DNA of 64,000 nt from Aliiruegeria sabulilitoris (GTDB lineage: Bacteria; Pseudomonadota; Alphaproteobacteria; Rhodobacterales; Rhodobacteraceae), in contig NZ_LOAS01000008.1 of assembly GCF_001558155.1 (NCBI RefSeq), positions 1 through 64,000 on the forward strand. Direction: 5' to 3'. The position numbers were made by a program, and so were the translations under genes. Positions 1 to 9,240 of the stretch are shown one piece after another. The stretch's first letter is position 1. Each line of letters opens with the position of its first letter. A model generated the notes under the pieces. That model searched no databases. It worked only from the letters and a program-made list of their open reading frames with translations, and had not been told where the DNA came from.

Positions 1-262
1 CCCTCCTGCCGCAGCAGGCCCTTCATCATCCGGCTGCCCGCGAAGGGAAACTCCATGTGCAATTCGTCGATCCGGCGCATCAGTCGCAGATCGTCCTCTC
101 TGACCGGGCGGGGCTGATAATACAGGCTGCCCCGGCTGATCCCGAGGAGATCGGCCTTCCGCGTGAGGCTCAGCTTGTGGTCTCGATCCGGTTCGCCCGT
201 TCTCTCGAACCGGTGGCGTTCACGGGCTCACTTCCTTGCGCTCGGCAACAGACCGGCCTTGG
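1..262 (-). pseudogene. IS3-family transposase orfB, N-terminal part, cut by window edge
   Basis: Read on the minus strand from about 262 to 1, the translation contains KAGLLPSARK, a stop (228-230), then a run including HKLSLTRKADLLGISRGSLY and LRLMRRIDELHMEFPFAGSR. This is the characteristic start of the DDE integrase subunit of IS3-family elements. The in-frame stop separates it from the orfA-like part upstream. The catalytic region would lie beyond position 1 and cannot be judged. Given the degraded orfA next to it, I treat it as part of an inactive element. An alternative is that orfB itself is intact and only orfA is damaged. Confidence 0.8.
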
Positions 263-312
263 CGAGCGCTTTCATCGGGCTTACGCCGCGCCACTGGCGC
301 GACGGTCCCTCT

Positions 313-622
313 TCAATCTAAAAAATCGTTCTCCAAGGTGAGTTGACCGATCTTCGCGTGTAGGGAGGTGATGTCGATTTCCGGTTCCTTGCTCTTCGGC
401 TTGTCCTCGAACACATCAGACACGCCATCGAGCAACTGGTCTTTCCACTGCTTGATCTAGTTCGGATGCAGGTCGAACTGGGTGGCCAGTTCGCTCGTTC
501 TCGTGGAAATCCGTCCACTGGACGCCTTTCTGTTCCCTCAAACTCTTGTCGCCCTTCAGCGCCGCCAATGCGACCTTCGCCTTGAACGCGGCGCTGTGGT
601 TTCTTCTCGGACGTCTTGCCAT
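313..622 (-). pseudogene. IS3-family transposase orfA, frameshifted and stop-interrupted
   Basis: The reading starts MARRPRRNHSAAFKAKVALA, the HTH start typical of IS3 OrfA. After about 30 residues the homologous reading moves to another frame (ELATQFDLHPN), meets an in-frame amber codon where the family normally has Gln (HPN-stop-IKQWKDQLL), continues as IDITSLHAKIGQLTLENDFL, and stops at 313-315. With at least one frameshift and one nonsense codon it cannot make a normal OrfA. This marks an old insertion on the distal side of the GTA/cysE region. Confidence 0.82.
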
Positions 623-702
623 CTTTCGCTCCTTCTTCCCGGCATCGCTGCCGGATCGGGAGCAGAAAATCCATCTAACTCAACCGTTCAGATTTCCCGA
701 GC

Positions 703-877
703 CACCTCTACACTGGAATGGGTCGACTGTTTCAACAACCAGCGCCAGCTCGCCTCCAGCGAAAGCATCCCGCCCGACGAAGCGGAAGCCCGCTTCTATG
801 TACGATCAGAGGAACTCGCTAAGATAGCGCGTGTCGAACAATCCCGCCTCCGGAAAACTCGGTGCGGGTCTCGTTGA
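703..877 (+). pseudogene. IS3-family transposase orfB, C-terminal fragment (opposite orientation)
   Basis: The plus-strand reading STLEWVDCFNNQRQL followed by SIPPDEAEARFY and a stop at 875-877 matches the conserved C-terminus of IS3-type integrases (EWVxWFNxxRLL...PPAEAEAxYY). The catalytic core upstream is missing: the sequence to its left is the oppositely oriented orfA remnant. It is therefore a C-terminal scrap of a second element, and the locus is a mosaic of at least two IS3 relics. Confidence 0.75.
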
Positions 878-1035
878 ACATTCCTAGTGGAGCGGCAACT
901 TGTTACGACAAGCCCGATGAAAACTTCCTCGACTTCGTCGACATCACATTCAACAGTCTCACGTTCTACCTTTTTCAACACGAGCCTACCCCTCGGGGCA
1001 GGCCTCTTTCATCTCGAATGGTAGGTCCTTTGCCC
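878..1035. other. Intergenic space downstream of cysE with an imperfect hairpin
   Basis: No gene was seen. An imperfect inverted repeat lies at 984-1003 (GCCTACCCC / GGGGCAGGC), just beyond the cysE stop in the direction of cysE transcription. It could act as a terminator but lacks an adjacent T-run on the minus strand. Confidence 0.35.
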
Positions 1036-1842
1036 TCAACGTTCTTCGAACATCTGATCCATCGAGACTGCTGGCTGCGAGCACCCCGCCTCGCCAACGA
1101 TCCGCGCAGGAACGCCAGCCACAGTCACATGTGCCGGCACGTCTTCCAAAACCACCGATCCTGCGGCAATCCGGCTGCATTCTCCAACGGTGATATTGCC
1201 AAGAATCTTCGCGCCAGCGCCAATCAATACGCAATCCCCGATCTTGGGATGCCGATCTCCATCTTCCTTCCCGGTCCCGCCAAGGGTAACCGAGTGCAAC
1301 ATGGAGACATTGTCACCTACAACAGCTGTTTCACCGATCACGATGGAATGCGCGTGATCTATCATGATTCCACGCCCAATCCTGGCAGCCGGGTGGATAT
1401 CTATGCCGAACTCTTCTGAGACCCGCATCTGCAGAAAATAGGCCATGTCGCGCCGTCCCTCCTTCCAGAGCCAGTGCCCCACTCTAAAGGCCTGCATTGC
1501 CTGGAAGCCCTTGAAGAACAGGATCGGCTGCAACAGTCTGTGGCATGCCGGATCGCGCTCCAAAGTCGCGACCAGATCAGCCCGCGCGGCCGCCCCCAAG
1601 CCTGGATCCGCCGAATACGCTTCATCTGCGATTTCCCGCAAGATTTGCTCGGACATTTCTCCGGAGGCGAGCTTGAGCGAAATTCGGTAAGATAGCGCAC
1701 GCTCCAATGAACGGTGATGAAGCAAACTGGAATGCACAAGACCACCAAGCAACGGCTCGTCCGCAACAGCTTCGTTGGCTTCCTTTCGGATCCGGTTCCA
1801 GACCGGATCAACTGTCAAAAATTGATCGCGCGGCTCAAGCAT
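1036..1842 (-). CDS. cysE: Serine O-acetyltransferase CysE
   Basis: This 268-residue enzyme transfers acetyl from acetyl-CoA to L-serine, the first step of cysteine synthesis, in the cytoplasm. The N-terminal helical domain is followed by a left-handed beta-helix built of hexapeptide repeats from about residue 150 (IDIHPAARIGRGIMIDHAHS, then GETAVVGDN and VTLGGTGKEDGDRHPKIGD). The D-H pair in IDHAHS and the glycine-rich GGTGK loop are those of the catalytic site. Length and layout are normal. Start ATG at 1842 is preceded by AGGAAA. It is the last gene of the minus-strand series behind the GTA cluster, 93 bp after the DUF2793 gene. It is a housekeeping neighbour rather than a GTA component. 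Confidence 0.96.
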   Translation of the reverse strand: MLEPRDQFLTVDPVWNRIRKEANEAVADEPLLGGLVHSSLLHHRSLERALSYRISLKLASGEMSEQILREIADEAYSADPGLGAAARADLVATLERDPACHRLLQPILFFKGFQAMQAFRVGHWLWKEGRRDMAYFLQMRVSEEFGIDIHPAARIGRGIMIDHAHSIVIGETAVVGDNVSMLHSVTLGGTGKEDGDRHPKIGDCVLIGAGAKILGNITVGECSRIAAGSVVLEDVPAHVTVAGVPARIVGEAGCSQPAVSMDQMFEER

Positions 1843-1935
1843 TGGTTCGTTTCCTGTTCCTGTGCTCGCTCCAACTTAGGACTCTCGATGGGAATCGAAA
1901 AGGCACAACTCCGTCAGACCTGTGAACCGTTCCAC

Positions 1936-2643
1936 TCAAACCGGCAAGGAGACACGGTAAAAATGCGCCGCAAGCCGCAATTTTCCGCCGGAAAAACTGC
2001 CATCTACTGGTGAAATTCGGACTGACTTTCTGGCATAGACGGCTGTCGGTTGTGAAAGGATCCCAGTGCAGTAGGACGCTTGCTGCACGCCCACACCACT
2101 TCCAAAAGTGATAGAACCATCTTCAAGGTCAAGCGACCAACTGCTCATTGTCCCCGTAACTTCCTCTACAACACGTGCGGAGCAAGCGAACACAACAGCG
2201 TTTGCCGGAATCTCTAGCCCGACAGTTTGAGCATCTCCGGCAACGATGTCATATTCGTTCTCGCCAATCATGAAATGCGAGGCAGCTCCACTCTGCGCTC
2301 CGGCGAGCATTCCCAGAATCCACTGTCCATCGATATATGTTGCTCTCTGGAACTCGTCGGCAATCCAGGCATTCCAACCCTCACGCGGCGTCACGAAGAC
2401 CCAACCGCCATTGCTGGCAATCGCAATCATCCCGTCCGCTCCGTTCCAGTTCCCCCCTGCGCCCGCAGGAATCGAATAGCAGTCGCCGTCGTCGAATCCC
2501 GACGGTGGATTGGCAAGACTTCGAGATTTGAGCGCAATTTGTGCAAGTGCGTCCAGCTTCACCAGAGCTTCATTGACAGTCACATGCTTTTGCGCCTGAC
2601 TTGGCATGATAAACGGCAGGGACAAGTTTGTTGTTTCACTCAT
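1936..2643 (-). CDS. DUF2793-domain protein, putative GTA fibre/spike
   Basis: This is a 235-residue protein starting MSETTNLSLPFIMPSQAQKH, the hallmark start of DUF2793 proteins, which are found in alphaproteobacterial prophage and GTA loci and include a proposed R. capsulatus GTA fibre (established knowledge). The SQAQKHVTVNEALVKLD segment is followed by Gly/Trp-rich sequence, typical of fibre-attachment modules. I start it at 2643 and not further upstream because AAAGGA sits 9 nt before this ATG, and because its ATG overlaps the gp15 stop by 8 nt. That tight coupling argues for co-expression with the tail genes. The C-terminus could be a receptor-binding domain, which is inference. Confidence 0.8.
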   Translation of the reverse strand: MSETTNLSLPFIMPSQAQKHVTVNEALVKLDALAQIALKSRSLANPPSGFDDGDCYSIPAGAGGNWNGADGMIAIASNGGWVFVTPREGWNAWIADEFQRATYIDGQWILGMLAGAQSGAASHFMIGENEYDIVAGDAQTVGLEIPANAVVFACSARVVEEVTGTMSSWSLDLEDGSITFGSGVGVQQASYCTGILSQPTAVYARKSVRISPVDGSFSGGKLRLAAHFYRVSLPV

Positions 2644-5600
2644 GGATTTCAATCCTTTGGAACGGCCCGACGCCATAGCGTTCGGACATTTGAGCCACTT
2701 GAACTGCGGCAATCTCGTAGACCGCGTCGGTTGCTTTCATTTCGGCCGAATAGGACCAATTGGGTTGGTTTGTCTCCGCCTCACGAATGACGGTCCCATC
2801 TCCCTCAAGAACTTGAACGAGATATCGTTCGTTTTCTTCTCCCAGCGGGATTTCAAGCCCCTCCCAGCTATCTCCGTCGATTCGGCTCCTGCGAATCCAG
2901 CTGATCAGCTCGTTGCCCTCCGTATCCCGAGACGATTTCAGGTGAACCGGGAGATAAGGCCTCAGACCGACACCGGTGGCAGTATGAACAAAATGCTCGT
3001 AGGAGTTATCCGAATATCCTCGATCCGCAGGTCCGACACGGTAGTGTCGCTCCAACCCGCGCACGGACGAGGCAAGCTCAATCTGAGAAGGACCACCATC
3101 CAGCAATACAACGAGCGAACCTTCAGGCCATACAGACGGGATAATGGCATCGGTTCCGAGTTGTCCCCGTAGAAGCCCGCTCAGGACGTAGGTATCCAAT
3201 GCAACGAGTTGAGCTTCTTCGAATTGTAGAATTTCCCAGTCACCGCTAGACGCATTCCCGATGGCTAGCGAGTTCGCCCCATTCAACAAGGCTGTTCGGG
3301 TTGCCGAAGACAAAACACCGTTAGGAACTCTTATCTGAAGTTGCGCACCCCGATCGAGAAGTCCGCAAGACGCGGCCAAAAGCGGTGTTTGTGTCAAGCC
3401 AAAGACTGACTGGTCCTGCACAACCTTGTTCAGGGAGTAACCGTCATCTTCTGAGGAAGTATAAACGGCCACTGACCCCGGCCACGGCTTTGCAGAAACG
3501 GCGACGTAGGGCGCAACCGGATCTTCGTCTCCCGTGATCAATGGCAGGTCGAGAAAACGTGAGAAGACGGGCATTGCTACCAGGGGTTTGGGAAGCGACA
3601 CCACGTCTTCAATATCTTTTGGTGGGCGGAACAGGTCCGGTTCGACCCGCACCGCCTCGACCTTGCGCGCTTCTCCGATCTCCACCCTGTCGATCCGGAA
3701 ATTTCCTCGGCATCCGCCATAGGTCAAATCGACGACATCCCCGACATGCACATTCGCGGCAGACGGCGGCAAGGTGAAACTCACGCTGTCCATGGCGATC
3801 CTGGCCTCCGCAAGCCATCTCTCGGCAATTCTCAGCCCCTCGGTGCTCGTCAAACACATTGCTAGATCAGAAGAGGAAGCCGTCGCATCCTCTTCTCCGG
3901 GGATGCTGGCCTCCGTTGTCCGGGTCTCGAAAGAACCGTCGGCCTGAACGTAGTTCACGCGGATCGTTCCAACCGCATCCGCCGAGGCTCCACGCTGAAG
4001 GCTAAGAACCGTTTCCTCACCTTTGACAAATGTGCCCTCATCGTAGGAAGCGTTCGCTATTCCGGTCCGTGTGTGGAACGATAGCCTTCCCTCCCTTTCG
4101 GCCGCATCAAAGGAGTGCGCGAGTGAAAGCGGCTGCAAAGCCGAACGGGCCCCAGACGTTTCATCAATCCCATAGCCCCGAACCAAACCGTACAACTCAC
4201 TCACATCCACATCGGTGACACCCGCCTTGCTGCAAATGTCGCTGACGACTGCCGCTAGGGATTCCGAGCTCGCCCGACCATTCAACCAGTGGCCCAGCGA
4301 GTAGTTTTCGCCGTCGCTCCAGATGTCCGAACTGGCGGGAAAATACGGATATGGCCGAGCGTCCCAAGCCCATACATAGACATGCGACAGGTCGATCATC
4401 GCATTCCCATACACCGCAGAAGTTGGATTATTCGCCGGTTCACTCCAATACTGACAGGTCGCACGAATATACTGCATCTGGATCAAGTCGTCCCGCAGCC
4501 CGGAAGAGAACCATGGCACGCTCGACTCAGAGGATTTCGGATCGACGAATTTGTTCGGCTGGTTCGTGCCTTTGTCCACAGCAGCGCAGCCAATCTCGGT
4601 GAACCAGATCGGTTTGCTTTCCGGCAGCCAAGTCGTCGGAGCCGCCTGACGGACCCCCGCTATTCTGTCGTAGTGCTCCTGGCTCCACCAAGCCCGTATA
4701 TCCTTGTAACGGAAGACCCAAGGCTCTCCGTGGGCACCATCTTCGATCGGCAAACGCTGCTGTGCATATCGTCCGGCCTCATCCGCATAGTACCATTCAA
4801 AGCCTTCTCCGCCTTCGATATTCGATTTCAGGTAGTCGAGATTGTAAATCGATCTCCAAGGGGCATCCGCATGATCATGGCTATCCCGCCAATCCGAAAG
4901 TGGCATGTAATTGTCGATGCCAACAAAGTCGATCTCATCGCTGGCCCATAATGGATCCAAGTGGAAAAGAACGTCGCCCGAGCCGTCTTGCGGGTGATAT
5001 CCGAAATACTCGCTCCAATCTGCGGCATAACCAATCTTGGTGTCAGTTCCCAGAATCGCGCGCACATCCTGTGCGAGCTTGACCAGTTCCTCTACTGCCG
5101 GGAACGTATTCCCATCACTCCGGATCTGCGTTAGCCCGCGCATCTCGCTGCCTATGCAAAATGCATCCACGCCCCCAGCCATGGCGCATAGATGCGCATA
5201 ATGCAGTATGAACCGGCGGAAAGACCACTCTTCAGGGCCCAGATATGTGATGGTGTCACCGGCGGACGTGAAATCGCTCGTTTGCGCCTGGCCAAAAAAC
5301 GCTTCCACTTCGGTTCTGGCTGCTGTGCCTTTGTCACTACTGCCGTCGCGCCCCGGAGAAATCTCCGTGGTAATCCGCCCCCTCCAGGGAAGGGCCGGTT
5401 GGCTCGTGCTCTCAGACCAAGGGTCGGGCAAACCGTTTCCATCAAGCTGTTCCATGAGGATGAACGGATAGAAAACCACGGATTTTCCGTCCGCGCGCAA
5501 CTTGTAAATCGCCTCAAGCACGGATGCATCGGCCGGGGTGCCCCCATAGACAGGACGGTCATCGATCCTCGCGACTTCTTTGGCATTCACGCGCGCCAAT

Positions 5601-6556
5601 CCGCTGACACGCCAAGGTTGCTGATCACCGTCAAATTCTGTCTGCTCGACCTTTGGAGCAATCGAGCACTCACCGCAACGAAGGTCATTGCCGAACCAAG
5701 ACACGACCAGTGAGACCGAACCGCAATGCGGAAGCTCGATTGCCAAATGATCCATCGAGGTGTCGAAATCGGTCTTGCCACTATTAGTGTTCTCGTTGGA
5801 AGATGCCGACCACCACATGTTGTCGGTGTAGTTCACCCTGTTCGTTGACAGCGAGTATTCGCCCGTTCCGGGGATGAGCGCTACGGCCCGAATGGTCTCT
5901 GCCAGGCTTTTTTCATTCGCCGGTACGCGCTCAGGATCAGCGCCACGGATAATCTCGAACGAGAATTGCGGAACACGATTGCCATAATCGCCAAGCTCGA
6001 GATCTTCGAAAACAACATAGGCCAACCCACGATAGGCCGGCGCATTTGCGGCACCTTCAATCGCCTCGATCTTCGGATCGGGCAATTGATCTTCCGAACC
6101 GGAGTAGACCCGCATAGTCACGTTTTCGCGCGAGATCTCCATACCATCTGCCCAGATCCGTTCCACGCCCCGGATCTGGCCCTCGCAAAGCGCGACGGCG
6201 ATGGAAATGGAATAGCTGTAAGCCTTTGTTGTGGTGCCACCACCGCCCTTACCACCAACTTCTTCCTTCTTGACCTTTTCCTTGAACTTTGTGGACCAGA
6301 TCACTTGTCCACCGGCTCGCACACGACCGTAATGCGCTCCAACAGCCGTACCCTCGCTCGCTCCGGTCAGTTGAAAGCGTTCAATCTTTCCGGTCTCAAT
6401 GACCTGGCTTCCGCCGCCCAGAAGTGTCTGGTCGACGACCCGGCCCAATGTCGCGCCGATTGCCCGGCCGAGAACAGCGGTGGAAAGACCAAATGCCGTT
6501 CCCCCAAAAGCGCCGCCGATAGCTGCCCCGGCAGCCGAAAGGATAAGAGTGGCCAT
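2636..6556 (-). CDS. orfg15: GTA gp15, baseplate megatron protein with TIM-barrel-like domain
   Basis: This 1306-residue protein is the largest of the cluster and sits at the tail tip, where in RcGTA it forms the baseplate megatron. The N-terminus is a Gly/Ala-rich hydrophobic stretch (LILSAAGAAIGGAFGGTAFG). A glycoside-hydrolase-like TIM-barrel region occupies roughly residues 400-740 (for example FCIGSEMRGL, VGIDNYMPLSDW, WFTEIGCAAVDKG). The C-terminal part holds phage-tail beta domains. Start ATG at 6556 overlaps the gp14 stop as TGATG, and it ends inside the start of the DUF2793 gene. Length and order match GTA gp15. Whether the TIM-barrel domain is still enzymatic cannot be judged by eye. 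Confidence 0.95.
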   Translation of the reverse strand: MATLILSAAGAAIGGAFGGTAFGLSTAVLGRAIGATLGRVVDQTLLGGGSQVIETGKIERFQLTGASEGTAVGAHYGRVRAGGQVIWSTKFKEKVKKEEVGGKGGGGTTTKAYSYSISIAVALCEGQIRGVERIWADGMEISRENVTMRVYSGSEDQLPDPKIEAIEGAANAPAYRGLAYVVFEDLELGDYGNRVPQFSFEIIRGADPERVPANEKSLAETIRAVALIPGTGEYSLSTNRVNYTDNMWWSASSNENTNSGKTDFDTSMDHLAIELPHCGSVSLVVSWFGNDLRCGECSIAPKVEQTEFDGDQQPWRVSGLARVNAKEVARIDDRPVYGGTPADASVLEAIYKLRADGKSVVFYPFILMEQLDGNGLPDPWSESTSQPALPWRGRITTEISPGRDGSSDKGTAARTEVEAFFGQAQTSDFTSAGDTITYLGPEEWSFRRFILHYAHLCAMAGGVDAFCIGSEMRGLTQIRSDGNTFPAVEELVKLAQDVRAILGTDTKIGYAADWSEYFGYHPQDGSGDVLFHLDPLWASDEIDFVGIDNYMPLSDWRDSHDHADAPWRSIYNLDYLKSNIEGGEGFEWYYADEAGRYAQQRLPIEDGAHGEPWVFRYKDIRAWWSQEHYDRIAGVRQAAPTTWLPESKPIWFTEIGCAAVDKGTNQPNKFVDPKSSESSVPWFSSGLRDDLIQMQYIRATCQYWSEPANNPTSAVYGNAMIDLSHVYVWAWDARPYPYFPASSDIWSDGENYSLGHWLNGRASSESLAAVVSDICSKAGVTDVDVSELYGLVRGYGIDETSGARSALQPLSLAHSFDAAEREGRLSFHTRTGIANASYDEGTFVKGEETVLSLQRGASADAVGTIRVNYVQADGSFETRTTEASIPGEEDATASSSDLAMCLTSTEGLRIAERWLAEARIAMDSVSFTLPPSAANVHVGDVVDLTYGGCRGNFRIDRVEIGEARKVEAVRVEPDLFRPPKDIEDVVSLPKPLVAMPVFSRFLDLPLITGDEDPVAPYVAVSAKPWPGSVAVYTSSEDDGYSLNKVVQDQSVFGLTQTPLLAASCGLLDRGAQLQIRVPNGVLSSATRTALLNGANSLAIGNASSGDWEILQFEEAQLVALDTYVLSGLLRGQLGTDAIIPSVWPEGSLVVLLDGGPSQIELASSVRGLERHYRVGPADRGYSDNSYEHFVHTATGVGLRPYLPVHLKSSRDTEGNELISWIRRSRIDGDSWEGLEIPLGEENERYLVQVLEGDGTVIREAETNQPNWSYSAEMKATDAVYEIAAVQVAQMSERYGVGPFQRIEIHE

Positions 6557-6996
6557 CAAGAAGATCCTTCCGGGAAGGCGAACCTTGCAACGACACGGTT
6601 GCGCAACGGTTCTGTTAGCGGGCTCTCAAGGACAGAATGCCCTTGGTAGGCGTGGATCAGACTGGGAGAACCACCGAGAAGCGAGTAGATTCCGAGATGT
6701 TTTGCAACAGAACCGTGTCGCATGCGAAACAACAAAACATCGCCTTGTTCAATTGTCTCTCGGGCTGCGCGTGGTTCCAGATGACGCGCGGCGGCTCGCC
6801 AAAGCCGCTCCTCACCGGATGGTTCCGACCAATCCGGAGAATAACTCGGTACGAGCTCCGGCTCCTGCCCGTAGAGCGTCCGCCAAACTCCCCGGATCAA
6901 GCCAAGACAATCTGACCCGGCGCCTCGAACCGACGCCTGATGCCGATATGGCGTGCCAATCCAGCTGCGGGCGATCTCGACCACGCGTTCCTGCAT
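6556..6996 (-). CDS. orfg14: GTA gp14, NlpC/P60 family tail peptidase
   Basis: This 146-residue protein is of the NlpC/P60 cysteine peptidase fold and probably cleaves peptidoglycan cross-bridges when the particle delivers DNA. Catalytic Cys30 lies in GSDCLGL, His100 in AKHLGIY, and a third polar residue is His115 in LIHAYQ. It starts 17 nt after gp13, and its stop overlaps the gp15 start. The short single-domain form without secretion signal fits a virion component rather than a cell-wall housekeeping enzyme. Confidence 0.94.
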   Translation of the reverse strand: MQERVVEIARSWIGTPYRHQASVRGAGSDCLGLIRGVWRTLYGQEPELVPSYSPDWSEPSGEERLWRAAARHLEPRAARETIEQGDVLLFRMRHGSVAKHLGIYSLLGGSPSLIHAYQGHSVLESPLTEPLRNRVVARFAFPEGSS

Positions 6997-7013
6997 TCTC
7001 TACTCTCCTGAAA

Positions 7014-7928
7014 TCAAGACACGATGGGCGCGTTGATGCTGCCGCCGTCGTAGTCATCGCCGCTGCGCGGATAGGACGTCAGCCAATCCTCGCCCGGTAT
7101 GTGCGGACATCCACGAAAATTACGGAAGTTTCCAAACTTGTTCGCGCAGCTCGATGCGCTCTTGTCGCAACCTGCAATCAGCTGAACCCGATCACCCGGT
7201 TGGATTGTGCATCGAAGCCCCTGCCAAAGCGTGAGCTCTCGTTCGCCATTCGCAACGATGTCATTCTTGACCCAACCTTTCAGCTCGCCTCCTTCGCCAT
7301 CGAGAACCGTCAGCAAGCCGCGTTCGAACCATCCATTCTCAAACAGCCCACCATCAGGAACCCGAAAAACGCGTGCATCCTCAACCTCCATGAGGGTGAA
7401 CTCGGCGACAAATCCGTCTCCTGTCGTATCAAACCGACATTTGCTGTCGCCAAGCTTAGCAGAGCAGGCACCTTGAAATACCCGCCCCATTGGTTGGTTC
7501 AATTGTTCCGTTAAACCCCGCAATTCCGCTGTAAAGGAGCCGTCATTGCGAGATATTTCACCAATTGTTCCGCGAAAACTGACTGCCCGCTGATCGGTCG
7601 CTTCCCAATTGACGAGCCATAGAGTGACCGCCGCACCATCGAAACGCCCGGCTTCGATATCCAGTTCCGAAATTCCGGCGTCGCTAAGCGCTCCCACGGC
7701 TTCTGTGTTATTCACCGAAAGCCCTGTCGTGACTTCCAGCGCGCTCGCAGTAAACCCACTGCTCGCCCGGAACACTGTTCCATTAAAGGTCAGATCGTTA
7801 TCGTGGTCCGTGAAACCCCGGCTCCAGCCATCCTTGCGGACCACTTTCCAACAGCGACACGACGTCGTCACACCTTCGGCCAGATGAGCGTAGAGAGCCT
7901 GTGATTGTCCACTTGCTACCGCCATCAC
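7014..7928 (-). CDS. orfg13: GTA gp13, DUF2163 baseplate hub protein
   Basis: This 304-residue protein matches the DUF2163/phage hub family: GFTDHDNDLTF near residue 38 and CANKFGNFRNFRGCPHIPGE near the C-terminus. Hub proteins of this type, such as lambda gpL, bind a 4Fe-4S cluster. Cys155, Cys164, Cys254 and Cys261 are spaced as expected for such ligands, with Cys274 nearby. It starts ATGATG, with the first ATG overlapping the gp12 stop (ATGA). It forms the ring linking the tail tube to the megatron. Confidence 0.92.
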   Translation of the reverse strand: MMAVASGQSQALYAHLAEGVTTSCRCWKVVRKDGWSRGFTDHDNDLTFNGTVFRASSGFTASALEVTTGLSVNNTEAVGALSDAGISELDIEAGRFDGAAVTLWLVNWEATDQRAVSFRGTIGEISRNDGSFTAELRGLTEQLNQPMGRVFQGACSAKLGDSKCRFDTTGDGFVAEFTLMEVEDARVFRVPDGGLFENGWFERGLLTVLDGEGGELKGWVKNDIVANGERELTLWQGLRCTIQPGDRVQLIAGCDKSASSCANKFGNFRNFRGCPHIPGEDWLTSYPRSGDDYDGGSINAPIVS

Positions 7929-8557
7929 GCACGAACCTCCACCACGGGAACGTCCGGCACTTCTCCAGCCTTGAAGCTGACAGCAGACACCCGGATATTG
8001 TCAGTGTCGAAACGAACCGGAACATCGAACTCAAACCCGGCGGTCACGATACTTCCGGCAACCGGAGCCGTCTGGAAATGGATCTCGCCCGTCGTTATAT
8101 CGACATTCCAATCACTTCCTTCGACGAGGGAAACTCCGTTAACCCCAACCACAACGCTGCCGGAGACTGGTTTCACGACTGGACGAGAATAGGCTTCCCC
8201 TCCTGACTCATAAACCTTGAACAACTGGAACAACGTGGCGTCGCCATCTCCGAACCCTAGGTTCTGATCTTTGAAATCAACCGCCTGCGAAGGACGGCAG
8301 GATTTGAAATCGGACCAATCCTTCCAGCGAAATGCGTGGAGTTGACCACGGCGCGCCTCGAAGAAGGAAATCACTTCTTCCAGTTCATCGAGTGTTTGCA
8401 CTCCCAGACCAGCATCATACCGCCTGCGCGAATGGGCCCAGGGCGTATTTCGCTCCTCAAATCCGTTGGCCAAGGTAACTATTTCCGTCCTTCTCTCCGG
8501 TCCACCAAACGATCCGAAACTGATCGCTGTTGGAAAACGAACCTCATGAAATCCCAT
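7925..8557 (-). CDS. orfg12: GTA gp12, DUF2460 distal tail protein
   Basis: This 210-residue protein begins MGFHEVRFPTAISFGSFGGP, the signature of DUF2460 (TIGR02217), the distal tail protein that caps the tail tube and starts the baseplate in RcGTA. The middle RRGQLHAFRWKDWSDFKS segment is also characteristic. It starts 17 nt after gp11 and overlaps gp13 by 4 nt. No anomalies are visible. Confidence 0.93.
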   Translation of the reverse strand: MGFHEVRFPTAISFGSFGGPERRTEIVTLANGFEERNTPWAHSRRRYDAGLGVQTLDELEEVISFFEARRGQLHAFRWKDWSDFKSCRPSQAVDFKDQNLGFGDGDATLFQLFKVYESGGEAYSRPVVKPVSGSVVVGVNGVSLVEGSDWNVDITTGEIHFQTAPVAGSIVTAGFEFDVPVRFDTDNIRVSAVSFKAGEVPDVPVVEVRA

Positions 8558-8574
8558 GTCGGATGTCCTTTATT

Positions 8575-9240
8575 TCATCGATTGCGCTGACCACGACCCA
8601 GAACCCGGCCGATCTGCGCCGCCACCTGGCTCTGGCTCCGGCGGAAGCTGTCGACGTCCGGCGTGGAAATATTGACGACGACCGACTGGCCACCTCCCTG
8701 CCCGCCGCCGTCTGCCCGCACACCCAGACTTCCATCGGTGCCGCGTGCAAGCGGCATGATAGCCTCCGGCCCCGCTTCCCCCATCAGGCCAACACCACCA
8801 CGCATCGGAAAATTGGTCGGAGTTGTGACGACTCCTCCCTTGGCAAAGGGCATCACCTTGCCTTGGGAAAAGCTCCCGCCATCGGCGAATGCCGCCGCGC
8901 CAACCCCGGCAATGCTGTTTGCCAGGATGCCACCGATCTGTTGTGTTACCGGCTGGATCGCAGCCGAGTAGGTCGCATTGATGATGGACTGCGCCACCAT
9001 GTTCAGCGCGTCAGAGGCCTTCATTCCGTCAAAGACCAACCCATCAAAAGCGCGACGCAGGCCGTTGCTGATACCCGTCGACAGCTTTCCAACGCTACCG
9101 CCCGTTACTGTAAGTTCAGACTGCATGCTGCGAAGTTCGTTTCCGAAGTTCGCCATCACGACACTTGCATCCGCCAGACTGCCCTCCAGTGCGTCCAATT
9201 GCTCATCGAATTCCGTGTCACCTTCCATTTCAAAGGCCAT
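8575..9240 (-). CDS. orfg11: GTA gp11, short tape measure protein
   Basis: This 221-residue protein sets tail length and fills the tail tube. It shows an N-terminal helix (FDEQLDALEGSLADASVVMA), a hydrophobic Ala/Ile-rich core, and a Gly-rich FADGGSFSQGKVMPFAKGGV segment seen in tape measure C-termini. Its small size fits the short GTA tail. I chose ATG 9240 (MAFEMEGD) over the longer upstream reading because GGAAAA lies just before it and it overlaps the end of gp10.1 by only 11 nt. Confidence 0.88.
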   Translation of the reverse strand: MAFEMEGDTEFDEQLDALEGSLADASVVMANFGNELRSMQSELTVTGGSVGKLSTGISNGLRRAFDGLVFDGMKASDALNMVAQSIINATYSAAIQPVTQQIGGILANSIAGVGAAAFADGGSFSQGKVMPFAKGGVVTTPTNFPMRGGVGLMGEAGPEAIMPLARGTDGSLGVRADGGGQGGGQSVVVNISTPDVDSFRRSQSQVAAQIGRVLGRGQRNR

